NCBI GenBank assembly: GCA_029641185.1
Contig: JAPWGK010000011.1
Coordinates: forward strand, 372,001-436,000
Source: Pseudofabraea citricarpa
Taxonomy: Eukaryota; Ascomycota; Leotiomycetes; Helotiales; Dermateaceae
Reading direction: 5' to 3'
Length of the DNA stretch: 64,000 nt
Made by a program: the position numbers and the translations under genes. The notes below the pieces were generated by a model. That model made no database searches, had not been told where the DNA came from, and worked only from the letters and a program-made list of their open reading frames with translations. Of this stretch, positions 1 through 10,536 are shown piece after piece (the first letter of the stretch is position 1; every line of letters begins with the position of its first letter).

Positions 1-47
1 ACCCACTTTATAGCTCGTTCGCGAACTCTAAAAGGAGCATGAACTGG

Positions 48-497
48 TTAGTAATAGACAAAAGAATAGGAAAGAGTGCGGGAGAGGGAACCCAACTGTT
101 TGCCAGCATCCTCTAAGTCCTTTATATCCTTCTCTATATAATACTCAAACTTCTCTCTTGTTTTTACAGCGTCTGTCCATTTTGAAATGGCTTTATGGAC
201 AGTGTACGCGAGGCGCTGGGGAACTGTGGAGCCTGAACATGGCTTGGGGTTTACTAGAAATTTAAAGAGTTCGCTAAGATGCCTCTCACATGTTTCAAGT
301 GTAACGATAAAACACTGATAATCAATGTACTCCAGTTTATAAACACCATCGTAAGTTAAAACCCCCTTGATGTTGGATTGGAGTAGTAACAGCACTCGGA
401 GTAACGAATCCTCTTGTGTTGCCTCGAGACAGCCCAACAGTGTCTTTTCGATGGGCTTACAAATACTCGGAAGATCGATGGGGATATTAGAGTTCAT
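48..497 (-). CDS. Small helical protein, STAND/NLR N-terminal-domain-like (copy 1)
   Basis: A 149-residue, almost entirely alpha-helical protein with no signal peptide or membrane segment. It shares the block ISKWTD and the preceding RL-Y---K pattern with the protein at 1622-2163, and a T-E-C--HL-EL segment with the protein at 2938-3345, so the three are probably diverged relatives. The L-x-x-C-x-x-x-L-x-x-L pattern is typical of the helical N-terminal domains of fungal STAND/NLR proteins (the HeLo-like or 'Fungal_N' group). No NTPase or repeat domain follows. The relative at 1622-2163 has a second short exon; an equivalent here would lie at or beyond the window edge, so the true C-terminus is uncertain. 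Family assignment is inference from residue pattern. Confidence 0.5.
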   Translation of the reverse strand: MNSNIPIDLPSICKPIEKTLLGCLEATQEDSLLRVLLLLQSNIKGVLTYDGVYKLEYIDYQCFIVTLETCERHLSELFKFLVNPKPCSGSTVPQRLAYTVHKAISKWTDAVKTREKFEYYIEKDIKDLEDAGKQLGSLSRTLSYSFVYY

Positions 498-1621
498 GGT
501 GGCCTGCTTGGGAAAGAATTTGAGTTTGGATTAAATATATGGTTTGTGTGATTAGATACAGGATAAGATATATATGTAGATAAGTTACACAAAGAATGCA
601 AGATTTGACGCATTTAACTTAGTTTCTATAGGATAAAGAAATAATATATTGGAACTCTGAGGCGAAAATAGCTTAGTGGTGGTCAGATGCAGAACCTTTT
701 TGTCTTGAATGAGCTTATCTCTTTGTTTCCTTGCATGAGACAAAGAAAAACCACGCCACGATTCTCTCATCGTCTGCCGCTTATGGAATTGTGCTCTGCC
801 TATTCTGATCATTTTATGATTTCCAAATTTTCCTTCCGTTTATGGATTAGCTCAAGCAACGCGTCGACCGACATCACATATGGAATTCGTTGTCGAATGA
901 TATTGATTTTGCTAGGGAAGAAAAGGGTTATCTACAAGAGGAAAGCCTGCTGTATAGAGGCTATAGCTGATCACGTGGCACACGTGACTATTATTCTCAG
1001 AACTTCGCAGTAATTCAAAACAGAACAAAATCATTATGAATTATTAGAAGCATAAACTCACAGTTCAAAAAGCTTGCAAGATTCAAAATATAATTTATCA
1101 CAGATTATGTTAGATCCGTTATAAGAGCCCAGGTATTAGTTTGAATAGGCAAATCATCGAAATGAAAAGTAATAACTTACGACTTCAAAATCTGAAATTT
1201 GAGTTTTGTGTTAAAAGAGTGACTAGTAGGTGACATTTAAGCTAAGTATTATAGGTGACACTGCAAGTGCTCATACAAAGATCTCCTGTGCCACCCACAA
1301 GGGAAGCCAAGCAACCCAAATACAGATACAAAAGGAGTGGTATTGGCCCTTAAAGCCATAAAGCAAACCAAGCAAGCAGGAACAGGAACAAAAGGAGTGG
1401 TATTGGCCCTTAAAGCCATAAAGCAAACCAAGCAAGCAGAAACAGGAATAAAAAGAGTGAATTCGGCATGTCTAGCCATTACAATAGGATAAATCAAAAA
1501 GGAAAAGAAAAATCCCAAAACCGGTAACAAACAAGCAGATGTAGCTGATCATGTGCTTAGCCACAATTTAACACACGGGTTCAGAGGGAGCAAGCCGTAT
1601 CCACTCCCTCAATATTGATTC
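498..1621. other. Gap between small helical genes, with a minisatellite
   Basis: No convincing gene is seen. The stretch holds two full copies plus a decayed third copy of a 60-bp direct repeat (separate entry). An open frame at 687-1013 has no recognisable domain and no splice-consistent extension, and is not called. Confidence 0.5.
1321..1465. repeat. 60-bp direct tandem repeat, two near-perfect units plus a decayed third
   Basis: The unit starting near 1330 with aaaggagtggtattgg and running through ccaagcaagcag recurs exactly 60 bases later (near 1390). A third, diverged start (aaaaagagtgaattcgg) follows near 1450. The 60-base period is a multiple of three, so it stays open on the minus strand and produces a repetitive 93-residue translation that is probably not a real protein. 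Confidence 0.85.
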
Positions 1622-2163
1622 TTATGCGCCTCTGGGATCGTCTGTTGTGCTCAGTAGAATCTTTCCAAACTCGTCTTTTGTCATGGCATTTGAGGCGATA
1701 CTATAAGAAGAAGAAACGTGAGTTAGTATCATAGAGCACGAAAGTAGGACACGAAAAGGAGTCCAAACCTGGTATCAAGGCTTTGAGCTTCATAATAAAG
1801 TTCGCTCAAAATTCTAACAAATCTTTGGTCCAAACGATCCGTCCATTTAGAGATGGCTCTTTTCTTAGTGATATACTTAAGACGCCAAGATAATGGGGGA
1901 TGCTGAAACAAATTGTCCCGGACAGTCTTAGAAAGCTCGTCGAGCTTTATAGTACATGCAAAAAAGAACAAGTATACCAGATCCTGCTGAATGGCATTGA
2001 GAACCAAAGTGTTGAGATGGTGGTCTAATAGTTGAGTGAGACTACCGATCTGCAAAGCCTTAGTTCTATAATCTGGATTGACGTTTTCCTGTTTTTTGAT
2101 ATCTGAGAATAGTTGTTCTAAAGATTCACGAACATCTTTATACGAGGAGTGTTGTTTGGACAT
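1622..2163 (-). CDS. Small helical protein, STAND/NLR N-terminal-domain-like (copy 2)
   Basis: Two exons, 2163-1769 and 1700-1622, joined by a 68-bp intron that begins GTTTGG and ends TTATAG; the spliced product is 157 residues. Splicing replaces an unremarkable read-through tail with an acidic, ordered end that finishes in DDPRGA. The body shares ISKWTD and flanking residues with the protein at 48-497. A hydrophobic stretch near residues 60-75 (LVYLFFFAC) looks like a buried helix rather than a membrane anchor. There is no catalytic motif. It most resembles a free-standing N-terminal helical domain of a fungal STAND protein. Function is unknown. Confidence 0.55.
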
Positions 2164-2937
2164 GATGGATTTCTATAGTAGCTTTTGATTCGAGATGTGA
2201 ATTGTTTTGGAAGGTGGTTGAGTGTGTAGGAAGAAAGTATACCTCCCTGAAATTTCAAACAATATATAGACATAGAGCAACAAAGAGTCCAAACCCGGAA
2301 GCAAATCCTATGAACAGGTCTGCCAACAAAGAATGAAGATGTCGTCAGTCCAATTCCGGCAGATCAAGGATCTATAAGATAACTCCAACAAAAAGGGAGT
2401 CTACAAGTCCCAGTCCAATTCCGGTTAATCAGCTCATTTAGGAATAAAGACATGAGTTGTGACATACTCATCCGGTGCATGAGAACCTTTGAACTCAAAT
2501 GAGGGAATGGAATGATGAAATTAACCGGATTTGAGTGTGCCAGATCCCATGATTATAAACTGCCGTACAAGATTTAGAATGATACCATATCGATGTTTCT
2601 GTGTCCAACAAGAGAGCAAAAAGACTCAATCAGACATGAAATGGAGGGAGATTGGGCAAAGAAAATTGCCGGATGGCAGGACCAAAGTCGAAACAGAGTA
2701 GGAAATCCAAACAAGATAAAACGAGACAATATCGATGACGTTGAACCAAGAAAAATCATCCCCTGCGCTATGCCAGTATCCTTCCTCTCGAAGCCCCGAT
2801 CCAATCTAATCGCGGAGAAGAAGTTCGCGAAGCGCGTCTTTGGTCAATGCGCGTTCGCGAATACTAGAAGCAACGAGGGTCAGTTAGCACTGCATCACCA
2901 GACAGAAGAACAAGAATAGGACAATGGGAATGAACTC
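2164..2937. other. Gap between small helical genes
   Basis: It holds the 5' region of the gene at 1622-2163 and the 3' region of the gene at 2938-3345. Open frames on both strands at 2574-2919 overlap each other and show no domain. Nothing else is recognised. Confidence 0.4.
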
Positions 2938-3345
2938 TTACATCTTGTCAGCTCGGATTAAAGATGCAAAATCGTTTTCAAATGCTGTTTGAAAGCCAGC
3001 AAGCTTTCCGGAACGCATCCACTCCGGTAGAAGGGTGTCTTTCATAGTAGACCCAAATCGCCGAGTTCGAGTCGAAAAGGCCATCTCGAGAGAATTTTCG
3101 AATTCGGTGAGGTGTAGCTCACACTTGGTGAGCGTTCCGTACCAGAGTTCGGACTGGTCTGGGTTGAGGACATAATTTTCCATATAAGCCTCAAGCTGGC
3201 TGGCAATGCTTTTAATCTCCCCCAGCAAGCTTCGGAGGGCGACAAACTTTTCTGCCGAGTGGATGTAATTGGTGATGATTTTGGTGATCATCTCACAAAC
3301 TTTCAATGCTGACTTGGCGCCAGCTACGGCGGTAACAGGATCCAT
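2938..3345 (-). CDS. Free-standing fungal STAND N-terminal-like domain protein
   Basis: 135 residues from the ATG at 3345, chosen because MDPVTAVAGAKSALKV is the usual way fungal STAND/NACHT N-terminal helical domains begin; the same frame opens 31 codons further upstream at 3438. Helices follow with the signature T-x-x-C-x-x-x-L-x-x-F-E-x-x-L near residues 75-90. In complete fungal STAND proteins this domain precedes an NTPase and repeats. Here a stop follows the helices and no NTPase is encoded downstream, so it is either a stand-alone signalling or decoy domain or a remnant. It lies in the same orientation as the two other small helical genes. Confidence 0.6.
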   Translation of the reverse strand: MDPVTAVAGAKSALKVCEMITKIITNYIHSAEKFVALRSLLGEIKSIASQLEAYMENYVLNPDQSELWYGTLTKCELHLTEFENSLEMAFSTRTRRFGSTMKDTLLPEWMRSGKLAGFQTAFENDFASLIRADKM

Positions 3346-4397
3346 TCCTTCGGCGGCGGTCTCGATGTGAGGATTTGGTGTCCAGGGAAGATGTCGTACG
3401 AAGTTGTGGACGAATATTGAGTAGATCTTGGTCAACACCTGGGACGTCTTTTAAGATATAGATAGAAAAGCAAGATGGATGGCCAGTTTGACATGCTTGT
3501 GATGATGCTCAAATATTCCCTCGCCCACTCAAAAAAGTCACCTCCAAGACCAAAACAGTGACTTGGAATGTCTAGATTTAACGTAAATTAGTAAAAAGAC
3601 AGATTAGATATTTCCAACTGGGTGAATCAGGGGTGGTTCGAGACAGTAGCTTCAAGATCAGATTTGAGACTTGGCAACATCGGTTCCGGGAGCGAACTTA
3701 GTAGGTGTGGTAGATCAAGACCCAGCTGAGGATGTGCGATCGGGAGAGAACTCCGAAAAGGGGGTTGAAAAACAGTAAAACAAATTGGCTGAAAAGCCTA
3801 GAACTGAACCCCCTTGAAGATTTCGTTGAGAAACATCTACACGGAGGTCTCAAGTGGTCCGCTCAGTGTCCCAGGTTGCCGTGTCTTCACACCCAATGAT
3901 TTTATTCTGAGATCAATACATGACAAATTTTAGTTCAGCTGAGAGAGGATTCAAGATTGGTAATTGACTCGACTTTGATTCATTATTTGTGAAAATTCAT
4001 TGTCTTTGGACTTGCTGAGGCGCTTTCAAAGTAATGTAATTGTGTGCCTCAAAAAAAGGGACAGCAAGAGGAGTGAATGCAGGAAATGATATTGCAAAGA
4101 GGGTTCCCAACAATGGCCCTATGAGCACCGTGTCAAGTCAGCATTAAAGTCAAACATGGGATAAAGATGATTGAATTGGATGGGAATTTCTAAATGCCCA
4201 GCTATTTTCTATGGTTGAACATAATCTTTGACGCTTTTTCGCATTCCACAGGAAGCCAAAGGTGTTGAACCGATTCCAAAATGAGTGAGAAAAGAAAACG
4301 ACAAAGGAATAACCATGAGAAATGGAGGTGGCAACCTCAATCCACATCCCCTCCGTCCATGACCAACAGCGCCCATTGCAGTGTACTTGCATTTGAG
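3346..4397. other. Gap upstream of a small helical gene and downstream of the first Hsp70-like gene
   Basis: About 1 kb, moderately AT-rich, without a supportable open frame. It must contain the promoter of the gene at 2938-3345 and the 3' end of the Hsp70-like gene. Confidence 0.4.
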
Positions 4398-6244
4398 TTA
4401 CTTTACCCCGCGCAGAAAATCAGATACCAGCTCTACTGGGATTTCAGGCTTATCAGCATCGAATGCTCTGAAGCTAAATTGGTTACGGCCAACGCAGGTA
4501 GCTTCAATGCTGTACTTTCGGCCTGTAACAAAATGCTTGCCCAGCACCACACTCAATTTCCAAACAAGCGTACCAGGCCAAGGGCCAAAAGCCTTGTGCA
4601 CAATCACATCTCGAGCGGTCGGAGGTCCGGGATCGGTAATGTGCTTGACGACGAAGTAGTAACTCGCATGGGTTTTCTTGGACGAAGCATGGAAGCTGGT
4701 CAGCCTACTTAGGTTCTGCACACAGTCAGCCGGAAAATTGCATTTCGTATTGCTCAGAATTTACTCACGTCCCACTTTATGGGGTCTTTACTAGACTCGG
4801 CCGAAAATCCACCATGAACTTCCTTGAGGAAAGTGTTTATAGCGGCTCGTGTCAGGTATATTCGGTGGCCCAATACTGTGGCAAGACACCTAGAAGCCGT
4901 CAGGATCTAGGGTAGGGTTATAGAATACAGGACCTGGTCAAACTTACGAGTTTTCTGTTGATTCAGGGACCATAATCTTATAGTCGCTGAAACGCACGTT
5001 GAGTCTTTTGACAAGTAATTGAATCGTACCACCGCCGCCACAGAGAGCAATCACCTGTCGCAAATAACGTGTTAGTATGGTTCAGCAACGTTTAAAGGGA
5101 CAGGACAGGACAGGACACATACAGGCTTCTGTCCATGTTCGGGAATCTTTCCCAATCTCTGAAGAGCCTTATCAATCTCAGAGCTGACGTTAGTCAAAAA
5201 ACCCTCGAAACATTCTTCCATATCTGCACTGTTTGGGGTCAGCTATGCAGTATCATTAGACAGTCGGGTCTTCGGTCTCACCTTGGAATCTTTATTGTCG
5301 ATAGATGTACATCACTAGAGGAGTATTGGGCAGGTAGTACGACCTCATTTGATCCGTCAAATGAATGTCGCGTGCTTTGCCACCAAGAAGTGTTGACGAC
5401 GTCTTCTTTGACGTTGGCGACTCGTTGAAATTCGGCGTCGATAGAAGTGACATTACATCTGCCACTTTCGACACTAGGGACAGAATACACCTCGGGAATA
5501 AGGACTCCATGGTTACCTTGTTCAGCCTTAATCAAAGCTAGTGAAATGTCGGCAGTAGCCCCCCCAATATCGCATGTGAGTACCCATGTCCCGAACGCAA
5601 GTCCGAGGGTGTCCAACAAATACTCACAACTAGTACGGCCTTCTGTGAGGTCGACGACAACCTTCGCATTCGGCGTGAGGTCTAGCAGGACTCGAGAAGC
5701 AAGTTCTCGGAAATCTCGCTGGATAGACACACTCCACTATGTAGCCAAGAAGTCAGCATATTTTGCAGCAAAAGGCAGAGAGGTTATCCTCACGCAGCCT
5801 GGAGTGGTTAGATGCCATTCCACGACGAGGTCTTTCCGACTAACTCGTTCTTCTTTTGCGACCGCATGGATTATGTGGATACCGAACTCTCGTAAGTAGT
5901 CGGCAGTCCACTTCTTCACCTGCTGCAAATGCTGCGGAGGCAAGACTGCTGCGTCGTTGAAGGCAGTTTTGAAGCTTCGGCAGAGCTTGGAGGGATTGAT
6001 ATCGTTGCACGCGGAACCCCACGCGATGACCTCCCCGTCCGGTCCATAGGCCAGGACTGTGGGGATCTTGCCGATTAGATGAGGGGTGCCGATGGATCCG
6101 CTGTCCTCCTTGGGATGAGTCCACCATTCGGCGGCTATGTCCAGATGATGAGTGACTGAAGCCCATGGTTGAAGGAATTGACTTACCTGAGCCGCTCATG
6201 CCTATGTCAATGCTAACCGTGAGATACATCTTGGTGGCGGACAT
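4398..6244 (-). CDS. Hsp70-like actin-fold ATPase without substrate-binding domain (module A)
   Basis: Spliced gene; clear exons include 6244-6187, 6134-5794, 5736-5282 and the terminal exon ending at 4398, with at least six introns. Nucleotide-binding motifs of the Hsp70/actin fold are visible in order: a degenerate phosphate-1 loop (SIDIGMSGS) at the very N-terminus, a phosphate-2 loop (TCDIGGATADISL) in exon 3, and an adenosine loop (ALCGGGGTI) in the fifth exon. About 130 C-terminal residues follow, where DnaK-type proteins would have a peptide-binding domain and helical lid; neither is recognisable. The closest known group is the HSPA12-like/atypical Hsp70 family of fungi. No signal peptide, so probably cytosolic. 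It is divergent from the membrane protein at 6757 and paralogous to the gene at 8632-10363. Confidence 0.8.
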
Positions 6245-6756
6245 CTTGATTGGAATCAATTATTGCAGGCGATGGTTGCGGTAATCTTGTGTTGGCTGTA
6301 ATGGTTTTGCCTTGGTTGTGATAGTTTTACCTTGGTTGTGATAGTTTTGCCTTGGTTGTGATGGTTTTGCCTTGGTGGGTGCGATGGCTTTACTTTTGTA
6401 GAGAAACCCATCACGGAAGAAGGGGGATCAGGGCATAACTTTTGGCCGTGGTCTGCACATACCCATATTGCGAAGGAATCTTGCACGTCGGATGCCGCAG
6501 GCCGAAACAGATGATATTTCCTCCATCTGCAGCTAACCGTCGCTCTGTTTGCTGGCGACGAAGCGGTGAATATGCAAACGCTCGACACGGGGAACGCGAC
6601 AAAGCAAGTTTCCTTGTCTGTTGGTGAAAGAAACCAGAAGGTTACTGAGGATCCCAGAATCAAAGCCAGCGACACCTTCAAAGAACTTGGGCAAAACTAC
6701 TTTCCTATAAACAGTGCCACTTGATCCCTTCTACATCCTCTTCTCCATCCACCAAA
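6245..6756. promoter_or_regulatory. Shared bidirectional promoter of module A
   Basis: 512 bp separate the ATG of the Hsp70-like gene (6244, minus) from the ATG of the membrane-protein gene (6757, plus), so both are probably driven from this interval. A 20-bp tandem repeat lies close to the Hsp70-like start (separate entry). No particular factor site can be named with confidence. Confidence 0.55.
6292..6385. repeat. 20-bp tandem repeat in the module A promoter
   Basis: About four units of ttggttgtgatagttttgcc, with single-base variants (tagttttacc, tggttttgcc), at an exact 20-base spacing. The array begins about 50 bp upstream of the Hsp70-like start codon, in its 5' leader or core promoter. 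Confidence 0.9.
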
Positions 6757-7877
6757 ATGGACCCCGTTTCAAGAGCTCTTCTGGTGGCGCTGCTGCCAAC
6801 ATGTCTCCTCGTTCTCATCTTGGGATGCCTTTCTCTATACCTGTACCTCCGCTGTCGGCGTTACAATTCCACTCGCACCCAATCCATTGACCTTCCAGTC
6901 CAGCCTCCACCAGTCGAAGAGCTAGAGAAAGTGCCCTCATCGACAATACCAACGAAGCCTGAAGTTCGTAGGATCCGACCAATGTTCTTGGGACACAAAT
7001 TACTGTCGAGATTAGATATGACTGATCTCGATATACAAAAGCATACCGAGGTCCTGTTTGAGAATATCCAAGTGTGGATGAGTATTTTCATAGACCGCGG
7101 CAGGGATCCATGGACCGGTGAAGCTTATGTTAAGGCTCATGTTGAGGAGATACTAGGGCTTCTGGAATACCAAAGCATGCCATCAGCAGCCTTCTTCAAA
7201 TTGCTTCACCGACCAGAGACTCGCTGGGAGGCTGCAGTACACCTCTTGTCAAGCATTGCTTTTGATCGCACCTCCTTTCATGGCGATACACAATGCTCTC
7301 TGCTTCCCTTTCAGCCGGATACCCACAAGGAAATCTCGACTGCTATTAAGGCTATCCATGGAATACAATGTAAGTTTATCCTGCCTTTTTCCGTCTGAAA
7401 GCCCACTTGGTTGATGATTTCCAAGATGCAGTTTCGCCCGATGTAGCTACCGAGTTACTAAAGATCCCCGCCACCATCGCAGCCAAGCAAGACTGGCAAA
7501 GGGCAAACTATGAGAAGTTTACCAAGCTTTATTTCCGCCTGCTTGAACCGTACGGAAATACGAGCAGCATGGTTTACAACACTGGAGGGCCCCTACACAT
7601 TGAACCTGAGGCTCTTAGAGACGAATTAAACACTCTTGTGTATATCCGTTTTTTTATGCTGGAATCCCTACAACGATTCGAAGTACGATGGCCAGAGACC
7701 TCGGAGACGTCTTTTGCTACAGAGCCAGATATATATACACACGCGGGAGAAGATGGTATTCCATTTGACGAGCCGAAGCTTTGGCGCAAAGGAAATGTTG
7801 TTACTATCTTGGATGACGGCTCTGTTTTGGGGAGACTTGATCGTAGGAAGTTTTTATTGGGTTGTAATTCTGAGTAA
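6757..7877 (+). CDS. Single-pass membrane protein paired with the Hsp70-like ATPase (module A)
   Basis: Two exons, 6757-7369 and 7432-7877 (62-bp intron), encode 352 residues. The start MDPVSRALL was chosen because the paralogue at 11137 begins the same way. Residues 6-30 form one hydrophobic helix followed by RCRR, which predicts a short outside N-terminus and a large cytosolic C-terminal part. Recognisable blocks shared with the paralogue are PSAAFFKLL, LLPFQPD and the C-terminal AGEDG...DEPKLWRKG...TILDDGSVLG. No known domain was recognised. The pairing, also duplicated at 11137, suggests that the cytosolic part works with the neighbouring ATPase. Confidence 0.8.
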
Positions 7878-8485
7878 CAAACAGACATCATGCACACGAT
7901 GACCGTTTTCTTTTACAGTTGTCTATAGTAGTGTAGTCAATTCGGGTGTCTATGGGTGGTCCCAAAGCACTGTGATGGTACGCATTGCTGTTACTGAGCT
8001 CAAATCACCCTCACATACGCCTCTTTGCCAAATGTGGGGAAAGTGGGGAGGGGGAGAGAATTTGTTTTGTATTCGAAGAAAAAGATTTTGGTGGGACTTT
8101 TTGATAACTGGTGTAGAGTGAAGAAGTTTCAATGAATGCAGATTAATATAATGATGTTTAGTTGGATGGTGTAGAACTTACAAAAAAGGTTCACAATAAG
8201 AGCAAAGTGAGCGTCTGCTAAACCATTACAATCACAAGCATGAAATGAATTGTTTTTGAATAAAGGATACTTTTCAAACTGCCTGCTATCGTTCAAGGTC
8301 AATCATAAGATGCTTTTGTATTTTCAAGAAGCCAAAAGTGGCGAACCAGATGGCAAAGGAGTGAAATCGGCCGCTATGCGCCATTGTGAAGATAACAAAA
8401 GAAATAAAACGAGAGAATTGATCAAGATCTATCTTCCATCCAACCCTGGCCTCCAAGTTCCGTCGCAGTATGCTTGCAGTATGGA
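7878..8485. other. Gap between modules A and B
   Basis: 3' ends of the convergent membrane-protein gene A and Hsp70-like gene B. An open frame at 8250-8561 runs antisense into the 3' remnant of Hsp70-like B and is not called. Confidence 0.4.
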
Positions 8486-8631
8486 CTACTTTCTAGCTGG
8501 CAACGCACTGGATACCAGTTCCAGTGGTAGTATAGAACCAGTCTCTTCATCAATAGCTTGAAAGGTAAAACTGTCAAGCCCAGTGCAGGTCGCCTCAATG
8601 TGATACTTTTGCCTGCTGACCCAATGTCTGC
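8486..8631 (-). pseudogene. Out-of-frame 3' remnant of Hsp70-like gene B
   Basis: Beyond the stop of the Hsp70-like gene B, one of the other two frames continues to match the C-terminus of copy A (KYHIEATC against KYSIEATC, then ...PLELVSS against ...PVELVSD) up to a stop at 8486-8488. The match is displaced by one base from the upstream frame, so this stretch was coding until recently, or still is if the assembly lacks one base at the A-run 8634-8636. Confidence 0.7.
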
Positions 8632-10363
8632 CTAAATCACCTTCAGAGTCCAAACAAGCGTAATCGTATCCGCAACCACATTATGACCAGATGACGGTCC
8701 AATGTTAGTATTCCGCTTCACAAAGAAAAAATGGGTTCGTTCTCTTCTCGATGAAGAAAAAGAGTACTTGGTGACTCTGAGAGGTTGCTGAACGAAATGA
8801 GCTGGACTATTCCATGTTGATTGCAATGCAGAGAATTTACTAACCTTCCAGTGTATTGCTTCGTTGCTGGACTCCTTCGTGAGTCCTGTTTGGATTTTCT
8901 TCAGGTACCTATTTACCGCATCTCTTGTCAGGAGGATTCTATGTCCGCTTATTGTTGCGAGACACCTAAGAGCTGTTAGATCCACAATAAAGTTGTCCGG
9001 TACAGGATACGGTCAGACTTACGATTGTTCCGTTGATTGTGGTACGATGATATCGTGATCCGGGAACCATATCTTGAGCTGCTGGCCTAGCAAAGTTATA
9101 GTTCCACCTCCTCCGCAAAGAGCAATGCTCTAATACAGATCGAACTTCAGTATAATTCATCATCAACCAGAAGAATACTTACTGGTCTTGTCTCTGATAA
9201 GCGTAATTTATGAAGATTTTGGAAGGCGATATTAATTCCGAGACAAATATCGTAAAGGAACTTCTGGAAGAAACTCTCCACATGAGGACTATCGGGATCA
9301 GTTAGCTTATGGTAGATTGAGGATATCCCACTTGAAGGCTGGGTTTTCGCACTTACATTGAGATTTGCTTTATCGGCACAAACTCGTCACTCGAAATCAT
9401 ATCTCGGGACAAACTCTCGTATTGCCGAATATAATTTTCGTTTGGTAAGCAAATTTCCTGAGAGGCATCGAAGCGATGCCGAGTGTGTTGCCACCAAAGT
9501 GAGCTACGAATTTGTTTGCCACTTCCTATATTGCGAATAAAGGCATAAAATGAATCGTCGATTGAAGAGATATTACCCGCACCAGCGCTGAGGCTTGTGA
9601 GAGGATAAACCTTGGGCACTACCAACCCATCTTCTTTCATTAACTGTGTCACAGCGAGATCTGTGGTCGCCCCGCCGATATCGCAGGTGATGAGCCATGC
9701 TCCTTCGTCGATTCTGAGCCTATCGACCAAGTATACTGCACTTGCTTCGGCCTCGGTTAAGCTGACAGTAATGTTCGAATTGGTCGATAGATCTCGGAGG
9801 ACTCGAGAGGCAAGCTCTCGGAAATCTGCTCGGATTGGTTCACTCCACTGTACGATGAAGAAAGATGGTTAGCATTTTCCTGACTTCGGGTATTTGAGGG
9901 GATTTGAAAAGAGGTGTCCTTACGCATCCTGGAGTCGTTAGATGCCAACTGGGCATGATATTGTCCCGAGTGATATTCTCCTCCTGGAGTATGTTGTCGA
10001 TCACATGGCCACAAAATTTCTTGAGATAGTCTGAAGTCCATTTCTTGAAATGGTTGACTGGATGTGAATCATGCACATTAGTAGTGGTGGGGAAAGTGAA
10101 GAACTTCTTGAAGAGTTTGCAAACCACCCAGCCCTCAGTCTCGATGCATGCAGAACCCCATGCAACCAGCTCCCCATCACGGTCATATGCTACCTTGGTG
10201 GGGATTTTGCCAATGAGGCGAGGTAGGCTATTGACTCCAGGCTCATCTGGGTTTGTCCACCATTCGGCCGCTATGTTCAGGTCGTTAGTAACCAAATGAC
10301 AAAGAGAGGGACTTGCTTACCGGTGCCCGTCATCCCAAAATCCACTGTGATAACGACCTGCAT
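8632..10363 (-). CDS. Hsp70-like actin-fold ATPase (module B), probably frameshifted near its 3' end
   Basis: Paralogue of the gene at 4398-6244 with the same exon plan: a tiny first exon from the ATG at 10363 (MQVVITVDFGMTGT), a second exon starting AAEWW, a third starting WSEPIRADFRELAS, then short exons carrying ALCGGGGTI and CLATISGHRI. The phosphate-2 loop is TCDIGGATTDLAV. The frame ends at 8632 with VWTLKVI, about 50 residues before the end point of copy A, while the DNA beyond still matches in another frame. The last exons are thus either truncated by a one-base deletion or affected by a sequence error. No substrate-binding domain. Divergent from the membrane-protein gene at 11137. 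Confidence 0.75.
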
Positions 10364-10504
10364 GTTGTAATGAAAGTTCGATAGAAGTGGATCTTTGTTG
10401 TCAACTTTCTGTAGTGAGATGTGTGTGAGTGAGTGAGTGAGTGAGTGAGTGAGTGAGTGAGTGAGTGAGTGAGTGAGTGAGTGAGTGAGTGAGTGAGTGA
10501 GTGA

Positions 10505-10536
<32 letters not shown>

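Noticed and set aside
1249..1530. 93-residue minus-strand frame containing two copies of a 20-residue repeat
   Set aside because: Created by the 60-bp minisatellite; no counterpart domain and no start context supporting a gene.
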